A stretch of 64,000 bases of DNA, taken from assembly GCA_030681645.1 (NCBI GenBank), contig JAUXRX010000041.1, forward strand, positions 62,001-126,000, given 5' to 3'. The position numbers and the translations under genes were made by a program. Positions 8,522 through 17,800 of the stretch are shown piece after piece; position 1 is the stretch's first letter; each line of letters opens with the position of its first letter. Below the pieces are notes generated by a model. It was not told the origin of the DNA and made no database searches. It saw only the letters and a program-made list of their open reading frames with translations. Source of the DNA: Archangium sp. Its GTDB lineage: Bacteria > Myxococcota > Myxococcia > Myxococcales > Myxococcaceae.

Positions 8522-9954
8522 AGCCGCAGTACGTCTTCTCGTTCTTCGCGGCAGCCGCCACCGCCGCGGTGTTCTGGCACCCGAAGCCGCCCGAGCCCGT
8601 CGTCAGCACGCGGGTCGAAGATGGGTTCGAGGTGCGCATCACGCGCCACGCCGAACCCCATCGCTTCGAGGAGCTGCCGGTGCCGGCGCTCGAGCGCCCG
8701 GACCGCACCGCCTTCCAGCTGCCGCAGAGCTACCTCCGAAACAGGCTGTGTGCGGGAGATGACGTGATGCTGGCGGGGGTGCAGGCGCGCCTGCTGCTCA
8801 CGCCGGGCGAAGGGGAAGCGTTCGGCGCGCTGGCGGCGGACTGCGCGGGCGAATCCCCGTTCTGTGCGCGCGCCGCGGCCGCGTTGGCGGAAGACGCCGG
8901 GCTGAGCGGCGACGAGCTCTGGTTCTTCGCCCAGGCGCTCGCGGGCTGCGCGCCGGAACGCCTCGCCCCGTACCGCGCGGACTCGCGCCTGCCGCTCGAG
9001 GTGCGCGTGCGCGCCTGGATCGCGCTGGCGGACGCCGGCTCGTGGTCGCCCGAGCTCGGCGCGCTGATCGACGAGGACTTCGCCACCAATGATGGGGGCG
9101 GTGTCCAGTCCTGGCGGCTGGCGACCGCGGTGCTCGCCGTTCGCGAGGACAGCCCCGAGCTCCTCGACGCCTCGAAGCGCTTGATGGACCGCTACCCGTT
9201 GTTCGAGCGCGTGCTCAGGCGCTCACCTGTTCCCGCAGTGCGCGCGGCGGCCTGCGCCCGGATCGGCTGCGACGCAGGCGTCGAGGAACCAGTCGACGGT
9301 GGCATCGAACCACGAGAGGCGCTGGCGGCCTGCGCCCTGCGGGGCGAGAAGCGCGGCTCGTGCCTGGAGGCGCTCTCGATGCTGGATTGGCCGATGGCGC
9401 ACCTCGTCGCGAAGCGGGTGGACAACGAAGGAACCCTGGCCGCAGCGCTGCGGGCGTTCGAGACCCGGGAGGCCTTCGTCGAGTTCGCCCGCTCGGTCTC
9501 GGTCTCGCCCCGCGCCGACGGCGGCCTCACCCCGTGGGACCTGCTCGGCCTGCCGGACCGGAAGAGCATGGTGCGCCTCTTCACCGCCGACGGCCTGGGC
9601 CACGACGAGCTCGCCGCGCGGTGGGCTGAGCAGGCCCCCGAGCTGAAGGGCGCGTTCTTCATCGAGTCGGGTGACGGCGACGCGGGCGATGACCTGCGCC
9701 TCTCCGTCCGGCATGGCGACGACCACTTCTCCGTCCTCGTCCGGCGCGAGCGCGAAAGCCTCGACGCGCGCGCGGTCCTCGCGTTGCTCAACGCGACGGT
9801 CTCGGACCTCGGCGGCAGCAAGAGGTTCTTCCTGGTCCGCTCGGACTGGATGCCGCTGGTCCAGTTCTCCGACCCCGCGCACGTCGCGAAGCTCGTCGAG
9901 CATGGCCTGGTCGAGCTCGAAGACCCCGACCTGCTGCGCCAGGCCGAAGAGTAA
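8518..9954 (+). CDS. Membrane-anchored helical protein coupled to CPBP protease
   Basis: Not recognised. A 478-residue protein with a short N-terminal hydrophobic segment (residues ~5-20, an uncleaved anchor or signal) and a mostly alpha-helical body rich in Ala and Leu, with paired cysteines and HEAT-like helical hairpins from ~95 to ~330. The last ~110 residues look like a separate alpha/beta domain. Translation is coupled to the CPBP protease by a 4-nt overlap, so the two probably act together at the inner membrane. The stop is immediately followed by that of the convergent cyclase gene. Confidence 0.6.
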   Translation: MKPQYVFSFFAAAATAAVFWHPKPPEPVVSTRVEDGFEVRITRHAEPHRFEELPVPALERPDRTAFQLPQSYLRNRLCAGDDVMLAGVQARLLLTPGEGEAFGALAADCAGESPFCARAAAALAEDAGLSGDELWFFAQALAGCAPERLAPYRADSRLPLEVRVRAWIALADAGSWSPELGALIDEDFATNDGGGVQSWRLATAVLAVREDSPELLDASKRLMDRYPLFERVLRRSPVPAVRAAACARIGCDAGVEEPVDGGIEPREALAACALRGEKRGSCLEALSMLDWPMAHLVAKRVDNEGTLAAALRAFETREAFVEFARSVSVSPRADGGLTPWDLLGLPDRKSMVRLFTADGLGHDELAARWAEQAPELKGAFFIESGDGDAGDDLRLSVRHGDDHFSVLVRRERESLDARAVLALLNATVSDLGGSKRFFLVRSDWMPLVQFSDPAHVAKLVEHGLVELEDPDLLRQAEE

Positions 9955-12900
9955 TCAGAACTTCGGGTCGACCGTGTCCTTGAGCGACTTCGGAATGCGG
10001 AAGCGGGCGTTCTTTCCCTCGCGCTCGGCGAGCACCACGCCTTCCATGAACAGGTGGGTCGCCCACGCGAACAAGCGCGCGCTCGGCGAGCGGGGGTCTC
10101 CACGTGGAATCCACTCGTCCACGACCGTGGCCGCGTCGAGCAGCTGCCGCGTCCAGTCGGCCGGGGGCAACCCGAGGAGATCGGCGCAGTGGTCTCCCGA
10201 CAGCGCGCGAATGAGCGCGATGGGAAACCCATCGAGCACCTCGCCCGGGAAGTACGACTGCATCAGCTCCACCAGCGGCCGCATCAGCTCGACGCCGTCG
10301 ACCGAGGGGCGCCACTGGCGATCGCGGATCGCTTCCATCAGCTCTTCCGCGTCGATCAGATCGACCGGGAGCAGCTCGTCGCGCAGCCCCAGCAGGTGCC
10401 CGACCACCTTCCAGGCGTGCAGCCAGGCGTCGGCCTCTTCCGCGGCGAAGGGGATCTCGAGCAGCCGCAGCCCGTCGAGCGTCACCACCGAGAAGGTCAT
10501 CAGGGTGCCGGCGAGATCTTCCTGGTTGATGGGCAGGCCCAGCTTCGCCGCGTCCCACTTCGGCGACTCGCGCCTCGAGATGAGGTGCCGAATGGCCGCG
10601 TGCATGAGCCGCACCTTCTTCGCGGTCAGCACGCCCCGGCCACCCGGCGCGAGCGCACCTTCGTCCATCACGTCGAACAGGAACTGCGCCGTCTCGAAGA
10701 TGCGCTGCTTCGTGTGCTTCGTCATGCCCTGGGTCTGGGTGATGACGTGCGCGCCGTTCGCCGCGGCGTAGGCCTGGGGCAGCGAGCTGCAGAACAACCC
10801 CATCGCGATCTGCCAGCCGGTGCGCGTGAACAACTGCTGCGCGATCGCGAGCTGCTTTGGATCGGCCCACGAAGGCAGCGCGGTGTCAGCGAAGTACGCG
10901 GCCGCTTCCGGCGGCAGGCCGGGCGGCAGCGGCTCGGTGGTGCGGAAGATGCTGTTCATCAGCCCGTTCACCGCGTCGACCTGCCCGCGCGCGAAGATGG
11001 CGGCGATCACGTCGTCGGCGGCCGGGTCGGTCACCTGCCGCATCGGGTCGAGCTTCGCGTTGCTCCAGCGGAGGCGATCGTCGCCGGCGGTCGACGGGTG
11101 CTGGCGGTGCGCGAGGTACCTGCCCAGCGCCTCGGTCGGGTAGAAGCGCGCCGCTTCGGGGTACACGTAGAAGGTGTCGGGCGGAATGTTGACGTGCAGG
11201 TACTCGCCGTTGCCCCACGTCCCGTCAGCGCGCTGCGTGTCGAGCAGCAGCTTCACCGCCCTCTTCACCGCGAACGAGTCACCCTCGCCTGCGTCGATCA
11301 ACGCCTGCACCACCAGGCCGGTGAGCGGCAGCATGGTGGGCCCGACGCCCGCGGCCGAGTCGGTGCGGTACGACTCGGGACCCTCGCCCCAGCCGCCGTC
11401 GGCGTTCTGCTTCGAGAGCATCCACTTCACCGCGCGCTGCACCCACGGTTCCTGCAGGTTCACGCCCACGGCCTTGAGGCCGAGCACCACGAAGGCGGTC
11501 GCCGAGAGGTAGTTGACCACCCAGCGCCCCCACCACGCCCCGTTCACCCACTGCTGCTTCTTGAGGAAGTCGACCGCGCGCACCACCGCGGGCGAAGAGA
11601 CGATGGTCTCGCCGAGGTGACCCATCGCGTGCAGCACGCGCGCGGTCACGTCTTCGGTCGAGGGGTCCTGCGTCACCGGGGGCGGCACCAGGAACGCTCC
11701 GGCCATCGACCACAGGCTCGAGAGATCGATGTGCGGCGCTTCCTTCATGATCGGCCCGGGCGGCTTCTGGCCCAGGTTCCACACGAAGGCCGACCAGCCG
11801 CCGTCGGGGTTCTGCATGTCGAAGAGCCAGCGCTTGCCCAGCTCGGCCGCCTTCGCGAGCGGAGGGCGCAGGTCCGCGGGAAGCCGGGGATCTTCCAGCG
11901 CCAGGCCGATGGGAGACAGCGCCACCCCCGCGTCGTCGCTGTCGGGCATGGTGACGTTGCTGCGCTGAAAGCCCCAGCCGCCGGTGAGCACCGCGTTGGG
12001 CTTGCGGTTGTCCATGTGCGGCTGCCGCGTGTCGTTGAGCTGCGCGTCAGCCAGCCACTCGAGGCCCCGCGCGACGTCGGGATCGGCGGGGGAGATGCCG
12101 CCGGCGAGCAGCGCCCTCACGTCGAACGCGGTGGACCACACGTTGGTGCCGTAGCCGGTGAAGTACGTGCCGTTCGGGTCGCGCAGCTTCTGGCTCTCGA
12201 GCCAGCCCAGCGCGCGGGCCCGCATGCCCCGGCTCTCGCTGGTGTCGATGCTGGTGAGCATGGGCAGCACCAGCGCGGTGATGGCGGTGCCGCCGTTGAA
12301 GCTGCCTTCGGGGTTCTGGAACTGGCGGAAGAGCGCGAGCGCGGCGCGGCCCTTGAGCGTGCCGAGCAGGCCGATGCGCTTGCCGTCGGCGCCGAACTCA
12401 CCGCGCAGGCGGCGCACCAGGAACTCGGTCTGGTACGCGCCCATGAGCACGCCCGCGTGAAAGCGCGTCTCCATCAGCGACATCACCGGCGGCGGCACCA
12501 TCAACGTGGTGCCCGGGCACGGGAGTTCCTTCGCGTCGACCAGCCCCGCCATGCCCAGGAAGAGCGCGGCGAAGTCCTGCTCGGCCATGCGGGCGACGAC
12601 GCCCTTCACCCCACCGTGGGCGTCGACCCACTTCTTCGCCTCGGCGGCGGCCGCCGTCGCGCCGCACAGGTGCAGCGCCGCCCAGCCGCAGGCGGTCGCG
12701 CCGAGATCGCCCTGCTTCGCGTAGCGCTGAATGGTGAACGAACCGTCGGCCTGCTGCTGGCCGGTGAGCCACCTGCCCGCGGCCGTGGTGTCAGCCGGGC
12801 CGAGCTGGTCGAGGTAGCGCAGCACCACCACCACCTGCGCGCTCACCCACGCGCCGATGTCGGCGGCCACGTCCCACGAGCCGTCAGCGCGCTGCGTCTT

Positions 12901-12969
12901 CCACAACACGCGCTGCGCGCGATCGACCGCGAGCTGCACGTCTTCGATCTTCGGCTCCCCGATGCTCAT
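9955..12969 (-). CDS. Class II terpene cyclase-like / MpaB-type oxygenase fusion
   Basis: A 1004-residue two-enzyme fusion. Residues 1-~630 match a complete squalene-hopene-type cyclase: QW-like motifs at 26-32, 72-78, 218-224, 386-392, 521-527 and 579-585, and the protonating-acid motif DSDD at 343-346 inside a GWGFQRSN...PDSDDAG context. Residues ~640-985 resemble the MpaB/DUF2236 oxygenase family (related to Lcp rubber oxygenase): KKVRLMHAAIRH with R787 and H790, then INQEDLAGTL and WKVVGHLLGL. A strong GGGGGAGGG ribosome-binding site precedes the ATG. It lies 27 bp behind a DUF2378 gene, probably one operon. Cyclisation followed by oxidation of a triterpene-like substrate is inferred. Confidence 0.8.
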   Translation of the reverse strand: MSIGEPKIEDVQLAVDRAQRVLWKTQRADGSWDVAADIGAWVSAQVVVVLRYLDQLGPADTTAAGRWLTGQQQADGSFTIQRYAKQGDLGATACGWAALHLCGATAAAAEAKKWVDAHGGVKGVVARMAEQDFAALFLGMAGLVDAKELPCPGTTLMVPPPVMSLMETRFHAGVLMGAYQTEFLVRRLRGEFGADGKRIGLLGTLKGRAALALFRQFQNPEGSFNGGTAITALVLPMLTSIDTSESRGMRARALGWLESQKLRDPNGTYFTGYGTNVWSTAFDVRALLAGGISPADPDVARGLEWLADAQLNDTRQPHMDNRKPNAVLTGGWGFQRSNVTMPDSDDAGVALSPIGLALEDPRLPADLRPPLAKAAELGKRWLFDMQNPDGGWSAFVWNLGQKPPGPIMKEAPHIDLSSLWSMAGAFLVPPPVTQDPSTEDVTARVLHAMGHLGETIVSSPAVVRAVDFLKKQQWVNGAWWGRWVVNYLSATAFVVLGLKAVGVNLQEPWVQRAVKWMLSKQNADGGWGEGPESYRTDSAAGVGPTMLPLTGLVVQALIDAGEGDSFAVKRAVKLLLDTQRADGTWGNGEYLHVNIPPDTFYVYPEAARFYPTEALGRYLAHRQHPSTAGDDRLRWSNAKLDPMRQVTDPAADDVIAAIFARGQVDAVNGLMNSIFRTTEPLPPGLPPEAAAYFADTALPSWADPKQLAIAQQLFTRTGWQIAMGLFCSSLPQAYAAANGAHVITQTQGMTKHTKQRIFETAQFLFDVMDEGALAPGGRGVLTAKKVRLMHAAIRHLISRRESPKWDAAKLGLPINQEDLAGTLMTFSVVTLDGLRLLEIPFAAEEADAWLHAWKVVGHLLGLRDELLPVDLIDAEELMEAIRDRQWRPSVDGVELMRPLVELMQSYFPGEVLDGFPIALIRALSGDHCADLLGLPPADWTRQLLDAATVVDEWIPRGDPRSPSARLFAWATHLFMEGVVLAEREGKNARFRIPKSLKDTVDPKF

Positions 12970-12996
12970 GGCACGCCCTCCCCCTGCTGGTGATCG

Positions 12997-13548
12997 TCAG
13001 ATGCTGTTCTTGAGCTCGAGCACGCACGCGTCGCCGTCCTGGCTCTTGACGGTGATGAGATCGGGCCAGCCGGGAATGACCGGGTGTCCGGCGCTGAGCA
13101 GCCCTGCATAGAAGTGAGGGACGCCGCTGGCGTCGTTGAGCCAGAGCTCCATCGTCTTCTCGTCGATGATGGTGAGCTTCGACTGGAGAAAGTTGGCGCC
13201 TCTGCGCAGGCTGTTCGACATGCGCTGCAGCGAGCGCCGCGCCCCGAAGAGCTTGGCCGCCGACAACATCGCCCTGCCCACCAGGCCGTCGGTGAACTGC
13301 ATCACCGTGGCGCGACCCACCTCGAAGTGCTGCTGCGTGGCCTCGACGTTGGGGAAGAGATCGGCGCCGACGAGTTGAACGGCCTTCGCCCAGTCGGCCG
13401 CCGCGTAGGCAGGCTCGAGCTTGTGCGGCGGGCCGATGCGCAGCGCCGCGAGTGCGCGCTCGGTGTGCGGCTTCACGCGCCCCGCTGCGACCTTGAGGAG
13501 TGCTTCGATCGAACTGCTGAAAATCAACTTCGAACCGCCGACGCCCAT
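12997..13548 (-). CDS. DUF2378 family (myxobacterial TIGR02265-type) protein
   Basis: A 183-residue protein resembling the DUF2378/TIGR02265 family, a lineage-specific paralogous family of Myxococcales with no known biochemical function. Typical features are the opening helix (FSSSIEALLKVAAG), a central FPNVEATQQHFEVGRATV segment, the GARRSLQRM helix and a C-terminal beta-rich part ending LPELKNS-like. It is 27 bp upstream of the cyclase-oxygenase gene on the same strand, so co-expression is likely. No membrane segment or signal peptide. Confidence 0.75.
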   Translation of the reverse strand: MGVGGSKLIFSSSIEALLKVAAGRVKPHTERALAALRIGPPHKLEPAYAAADWAKAVQLVGADLFPNVEATQQHFEVGRATVMQFTDGLVGRAMLSAAKLFGARRSLQRMSNSLRRGANFLQSKLTIIDEKTMELWLNDASGVPHFYAGLLSAGHPVIPGWPDLITVKSQDGDACVLELKNSI

Positions 13549-13577
13549 CCGGTGAGCCTACCCAATACGGGTGAGAC

Positions 13578-13943
13578 TCAAAGCGGCTCGTGCGTCGACA
13601 CGTCAGCGCCGGGGAGACGGGTGAGCTGACCGACCGTCCAGTCGGTGGGCCGGGTCGACTCGAACTGCGCGGGTTCGAGGTCGGCGACGACGAAGGTCAC
13701 CGTGGTGAGGTGGGAGAAGCGGTGAAGGCCGCTGCGGGTGCCGCTGGCCGCCAGGCTCCGCGCCGTCTCTCCGTCGTGCAGGCGCCCGCCGTCGGAGAAG
13801 GTGGTGCCGCTCGAGTAGTGCTTCGAGGTCCACCTCATCGCCCGGCGATCGACGCGGAACATCTCGCACACCGGTTCCCGCGCGCCCTCTGGCCAGACGA
13901 TGGCGATGGCGCACTCGACGGGGTTCTCCAGATTCTCTGCCAT
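13578..13943 (-). CDS. Hypothetical small protein
   Basis: Not recognised. A 121-residue soluble protein with no signal peptide, no membrane segment and no repeats. It is rich in polar residues and probably beta-strand (for example LTTVTFVVADLEP near residue 85). ATG at 13943 is chosen because AGGGA lies just upstream; a start at 13970 has no ribosome-binding site. It is the first gene of a same-strand run into DUF2378 and the cyclase, 29 bp upstream of DUF2378, so it may belong to that operon. Confidence 0.5.
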   Translation of the reverse strand: MAENLENPVECAIAIVWPEGAREPVCEMFRVDRRAMRWTSKHYSSGTTFSDGGRLHDGETARSLAASGTRSGLHRFSHLTTVTFVVADLEPAQFESTRPTDWTVGQLTRLPGADVSTHEPL

Positions 13944-14048
13944 GAGTCCCTCGCGGTTCGGTGCGCCCATGACGAGCCGGGCGGGCGCGCATTCACCCCG
14001 TTCGTGCCCGCGACCCCATGTGGGTGTTCACCGCCCCCCGCCCTCCAT

Positions 14049-14891
14049 TCAGAGACAGCGCCCGGCGGCGCACTGAAAGGAGCAGCACTGCTGGGAATTC
14101 AGGCAGGTCGCGTTGGTCGCCAGGCAGCTCATCGCCCCGCATCGCCCGCCGTTGCATTGGCCCGAGCAGCACTGCCCCTGCTCGGTGCACACCTCGTTGG
14201 TGGGCAGACAGCTGCCGCGGCACTGGCCCAGCTGACAGCTCAGGCCCAGGCAGCAGTCGGCCGGCAGCGTGCACGTCTCATCGAGCTGCCGGCATTGCGA
14301 GCGGCAGGTGAAGGTGGCCGCGCTGCAGAACCCCACGCAACACTCGGCGTCCTGCTGGCACATGGCGCCCGCCGGGGTGCAGGCGACGGCGCGGCACAGG
14401 CCGGCGCTGCACGAGCCTTCGCAGCAGTCCTTCGCTTCGGCGCAGGTGGCCCCCGTCGCGCCGCACGCCGCCGCGCGGCACAACGAGCCGGCGCAGGTCG
14501 AGCCGCTGCAGCAGTCCGGCGTCTGGGTGCACCCCTGACCCGGGCTCGCGCACGTGCCGTCGCCCACGCACCGGTTCGAGAGGCAGCTCTTCGAGCAACA
14601 CACCGACGGGGTCGAGCACCCTTCACCCGCGGCGGAGCAACCACACGTGCCGTCGTTGCGGCATTGCCCGTCGCAGCAGTCGCTGTGGAAGCTGCAGGTC
14701 TCCCCGGCGGCCTTGCAGGGCAGCAGGCACAGGCTGCCCACGCACGAGCCCTGGCAACAGTCTGCGTTCGTGCCGCAGCTCGCGCGCAACTTCACGCAGG
14801 TGGGTGGTGGCGCCTCGACGGTCGGGCCGCAGGCCATCACGAGGAGGCACAGCCACGGGAGCGCTCGCAAGCGCTCATCATACAGGGTCAC
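14049..14891 (-). CDS. Cys-rich lipoprotein with tandem knottin-like repeats
   Basis: A 280-residue lipoprotein: a hydrophobic signal ends in lipobox LVMAC (Cys21). The rest is about nine tandem cysteine modules of 25-32 residues with the pattern C-x5-6-C-x5-CC-x3-4-C-x4-C (for example CGTNADCCQGSC and CTLPADCC), which resembles the inhibitor cystine knot spacing. The protein is probably disulfide-rigid, surface-attached and protease-resistant. GTG at 14891 overlaps the TGA of the upstream 1023-residue gene by 4 nt (GTGA), supporting this start and coupled translation; a longer reading to 14924 is possible. Function unknown; adhesion or inhibitor roles are guesses. Confidence 0.75.
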   Translation of the reverse strand: MTLYDERLRALPWLCLLVMACGPTVEAPPPTCVKLRASCGTNADCCQGSCVGSLCLLPCKAAGETCSFHSDCCDGQCRNDGTCGCSAAGEGCSTPSVCCSKSCLSNRCVGDGTCASPGQGCTQTPDCCSGSTCAGSLCRAAACGATGATCAEAKDCCEGSCSAGLCRAVACTPAGAMCQQDAECCVGFCSAATFTCRSQCRQLDETCTLPADCCLGLSCQLGQCRGSCLPTNEVCTEQGQCCSGQCNGGRCGAMSCLATNATCLNSQQCCSFQCAAGRCL

Positions 14892-17800
14892 TTCCCCCGC
14901 AGCGCCTTGCTCTGGGCGGTGCACTGGGGGATCAGCTCGCCCAGCGTCGTCTCGGCGCCGGCGACCACGAACTTGCGCCCCTTGAGCTCAGGGCTGCGCG
15001 TCTGGAGGATGATCCCCGTCGCGATGCACTCGTCGAACTGGGCGAGGGCCTCGGGCTTCTTGCCCTTGTCGAGCAGGCTCTTCGCCAGCTCGTAGGCGCG
15101 CCGGGGGCCTTCCTCGAAGGCGAGCAACGGCACCACCTGCTTGAGCAGCTGGTCGGTGGCGGTGACCTGCTGAACGCACGAGGCCACCACTTCCTTCGGG
15201 GTGCTGGGCCGGCCGTCGACGACGACCGCGGCGTTCGAGAGCATGGCGTTCTCCCTGAGCATGCTCGCGCCGTCGGTCGAGCACGCCTTGAAGAGGCCCA
15301 TCGCCTTCTCGTACTGCGTCTTCTGCGTGCGCAGATCTGCGCTCGAGGCCTGGTTCACCGCGGCGGTGCCTGCCGAGAAGGCCTCGACGGTGCGCTTGCG
15401 CACCTCGCGCACCTGCCTGGCGATCTCGAGCTTCTCGAAGAGCTTCATCAGCTCGTCGCGCGACTTGTTGGCCTGCGCGTAATAGCCGTAGTCCTGCGTC
15501 TCGAGCCCCACCTGCGCCTCGATCGACTGGTTGAGGCCCTCGACGGCCTGGGTGGCCGCCGTGAGGTCCGCGTCGGTGGACTCGGGCTGGCGGGCTGCGT
15601 CGACCTTCGCCTTCGTGGACGCGACGGCCTCGACCAGGGCCGCGCGCGCGTTGGCCGCGGCCAGCACCACCTTGCGCCCGCCCATCTTCTTGGTGAGCTC
15701 GGCCACGCGCTTGCGCACCTCGCGGTCGTAGGCGCCGTACTGCCGGTCTTTCTTCGTGAGCTCGGCGCTCGCGTCGAGGGTGGCGAGCAGGTCCTTGATG
15801 CCGCCTTCCGCTGCGTCGACCTGGGCCTGGGTGAAGCCGGGCTTCGAGAGCGCGTCGTACAGCGTGGTCAGGGTCTGGCGGCCGGCCTCGACCTTCACGC
15901 GCTGGCGCTCGACGTCGACCTCGATGCGGCGCTTGTTGGTGCTCGCCTTCGCGTCACGCAGGAGCGCCTTCGCGTCGTTGACGTAAGCCGCCAGCAGCGC
16001 GTTCTTCGCGTCCATCGCGGCGATGGTCTTCTCGAGGATGCCGATCGCGCTGTTGGCCTCGGCGAAGGCGTCGTCGGGCGGGTTGTTCTTCGCGATGGAC
16101 TTGAGGCCCTGGTTCACGTCCTTGCTCGCCTCGGCGAGCTGCTTGCGTTGGAGGTCGGCGTCGACCTCGTTGCGACGCTGCTTGGTGCTCGCCTTGCCGT
16201 CACGCAGGAGCGCCTTCGCGTCGAACACGAAGGGGCCCAGCATCGCGTTCTTCGCGTCGGTCGCGGCGATGGTCTTCTCGAGGACGCCCAGCGCGCTGTT
16301 GGCCTCGGCGAAGTTCTCGTCGGTGACGTCCTTCCTGGCGATGGTCTTGAGCGCCTGGTTCACGTCCTTGCTGGCCTGCGCGAGCTTCTTCTTCTGGGCG
16401 TCGGCGTCGACCTCGGTGCGGCGCTGGCCCGCGCTCGCCCTGCCCTCGCGCAGCAGCTTGTTCGCGTCTCCGACGTACGCGGCCAGCAGCGGGTTCTTCG
16501 CGTCCATCGCGGCGATGGTCTTCTCGAGGATGCCGAGCGCGCTGTTGGCCTCGGCGAAGTTCTCGTCGGTCGCGTCCTTCTTCGAGATGGCCTTGAGGGC
16601 CTGGTTCACGTCCTTGCTGGCCTCCGCGAGCTTCTTGCGCTGGCCGTCGGCGTCGACCTCGGTGCGGCGCTGGGCCGTGCTCGCCCTGCCCTCACGCAGG
16701 AGCTTGTTCGCGTCGAAGAGGTACGGGGCGAGCGTGGGGTTCTTCGCGTCCATGGTGGCGATGGTCTTCTCGAGAACGCCCAGGGCGCTGTTGGCCTCGG
16801 CGAAGGCCTCGTCGGGCGCGTCCTTCTTCGCGATGGCCTTGAGGGCCTGGTTCACGTCGTTGCTCACGGCCTCGAGGTTTCGACGGTGGAGCCCGGCCTC
16901 GACCTCGAAGAGCAGGCCCTTCACCTCGATCACGTATTGGGCGAACGCCTGGCTGCGCGCGGCCTCGGGCTCGAACTTCTCGATCAGCTTGCGCACCACG
17001 ATGGCGGCGGTGCGCGCCTCGGCGAGCTGATCGGGGGTGGGCTTCCGGGCGCGCACGCCCCTGGCGGTGGTGGCGAGGTCCTTGCGGGCCGGTTCGATCT
17101 CCGCCTTGAGCCGGGCCAGGCCGGTGGCGCTCCACAGGTCGTCGGCCTTCTTCTTTCCCTGCGTGAGCTCGGCCCTGATCTTCGTGGCGTCGCCGCGGTA
17201 CGCCGCGTCTTTCGCCTCGAGGGCCTTGCCGTCGTCGAGCCTCTTCGCGAGCGCAGACGCGGCCGTGTCGGCGTCCTTGAACTGGGCATCGGTGGCGGCG
17301 GGGCTCAGCGCAGCGAGCGCGGTGGAGAAGGCCTTCCGGGCTTCCTCGAGCAGCGGCCGCTGCCCGGCGACCAGCTGCGCGAGGGTGCGGTCGTCGAGCG
17401 CCTTCTCGCGGCGCGCGAGGGTGGCGGTCAGCTCGGTGAGGTAGGCGGCGAACTTCGGGTCTTCCTTCCCGAGGGGCTTCGCGTCGTCGACGAGCTTGCG
17501 GAGCGCTGCGATGGCGGCGCGATCGTCGTCGAAGTCTTTCGCGGTGGCGTCCTTGCCTTCGGCGCGCGTGGCCTTCTCGGTGAGCGTGGCGAGCGCGGCG
17601 TCGAGCACGCGGCGGCTGTCGAAGACGTGCACCTTCGAGCGGCGCTGCTCGACGTACTCGCGCTGGGTGCGCAGTTCCTTCCGCGCGGCGAGCACGGCCC
17701 TGGCGTAGTCCAGGTCGTTCGCCTCGGCCTCGGCGCCGGCGTCGATCGCGGTCTTGAGCGCCTCGACGGCCGCCAGCGCTGCGTCGAGGTCGGGGTTGCT

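Noticed and set aside
10054-12993. 979-codon open frame opposite the cyclase-oxygenase
   Set aside because: Arg/His/Ala-rich antisense frame caused by high GC; no family motifs, while the other strand has complete enzyme motifs.
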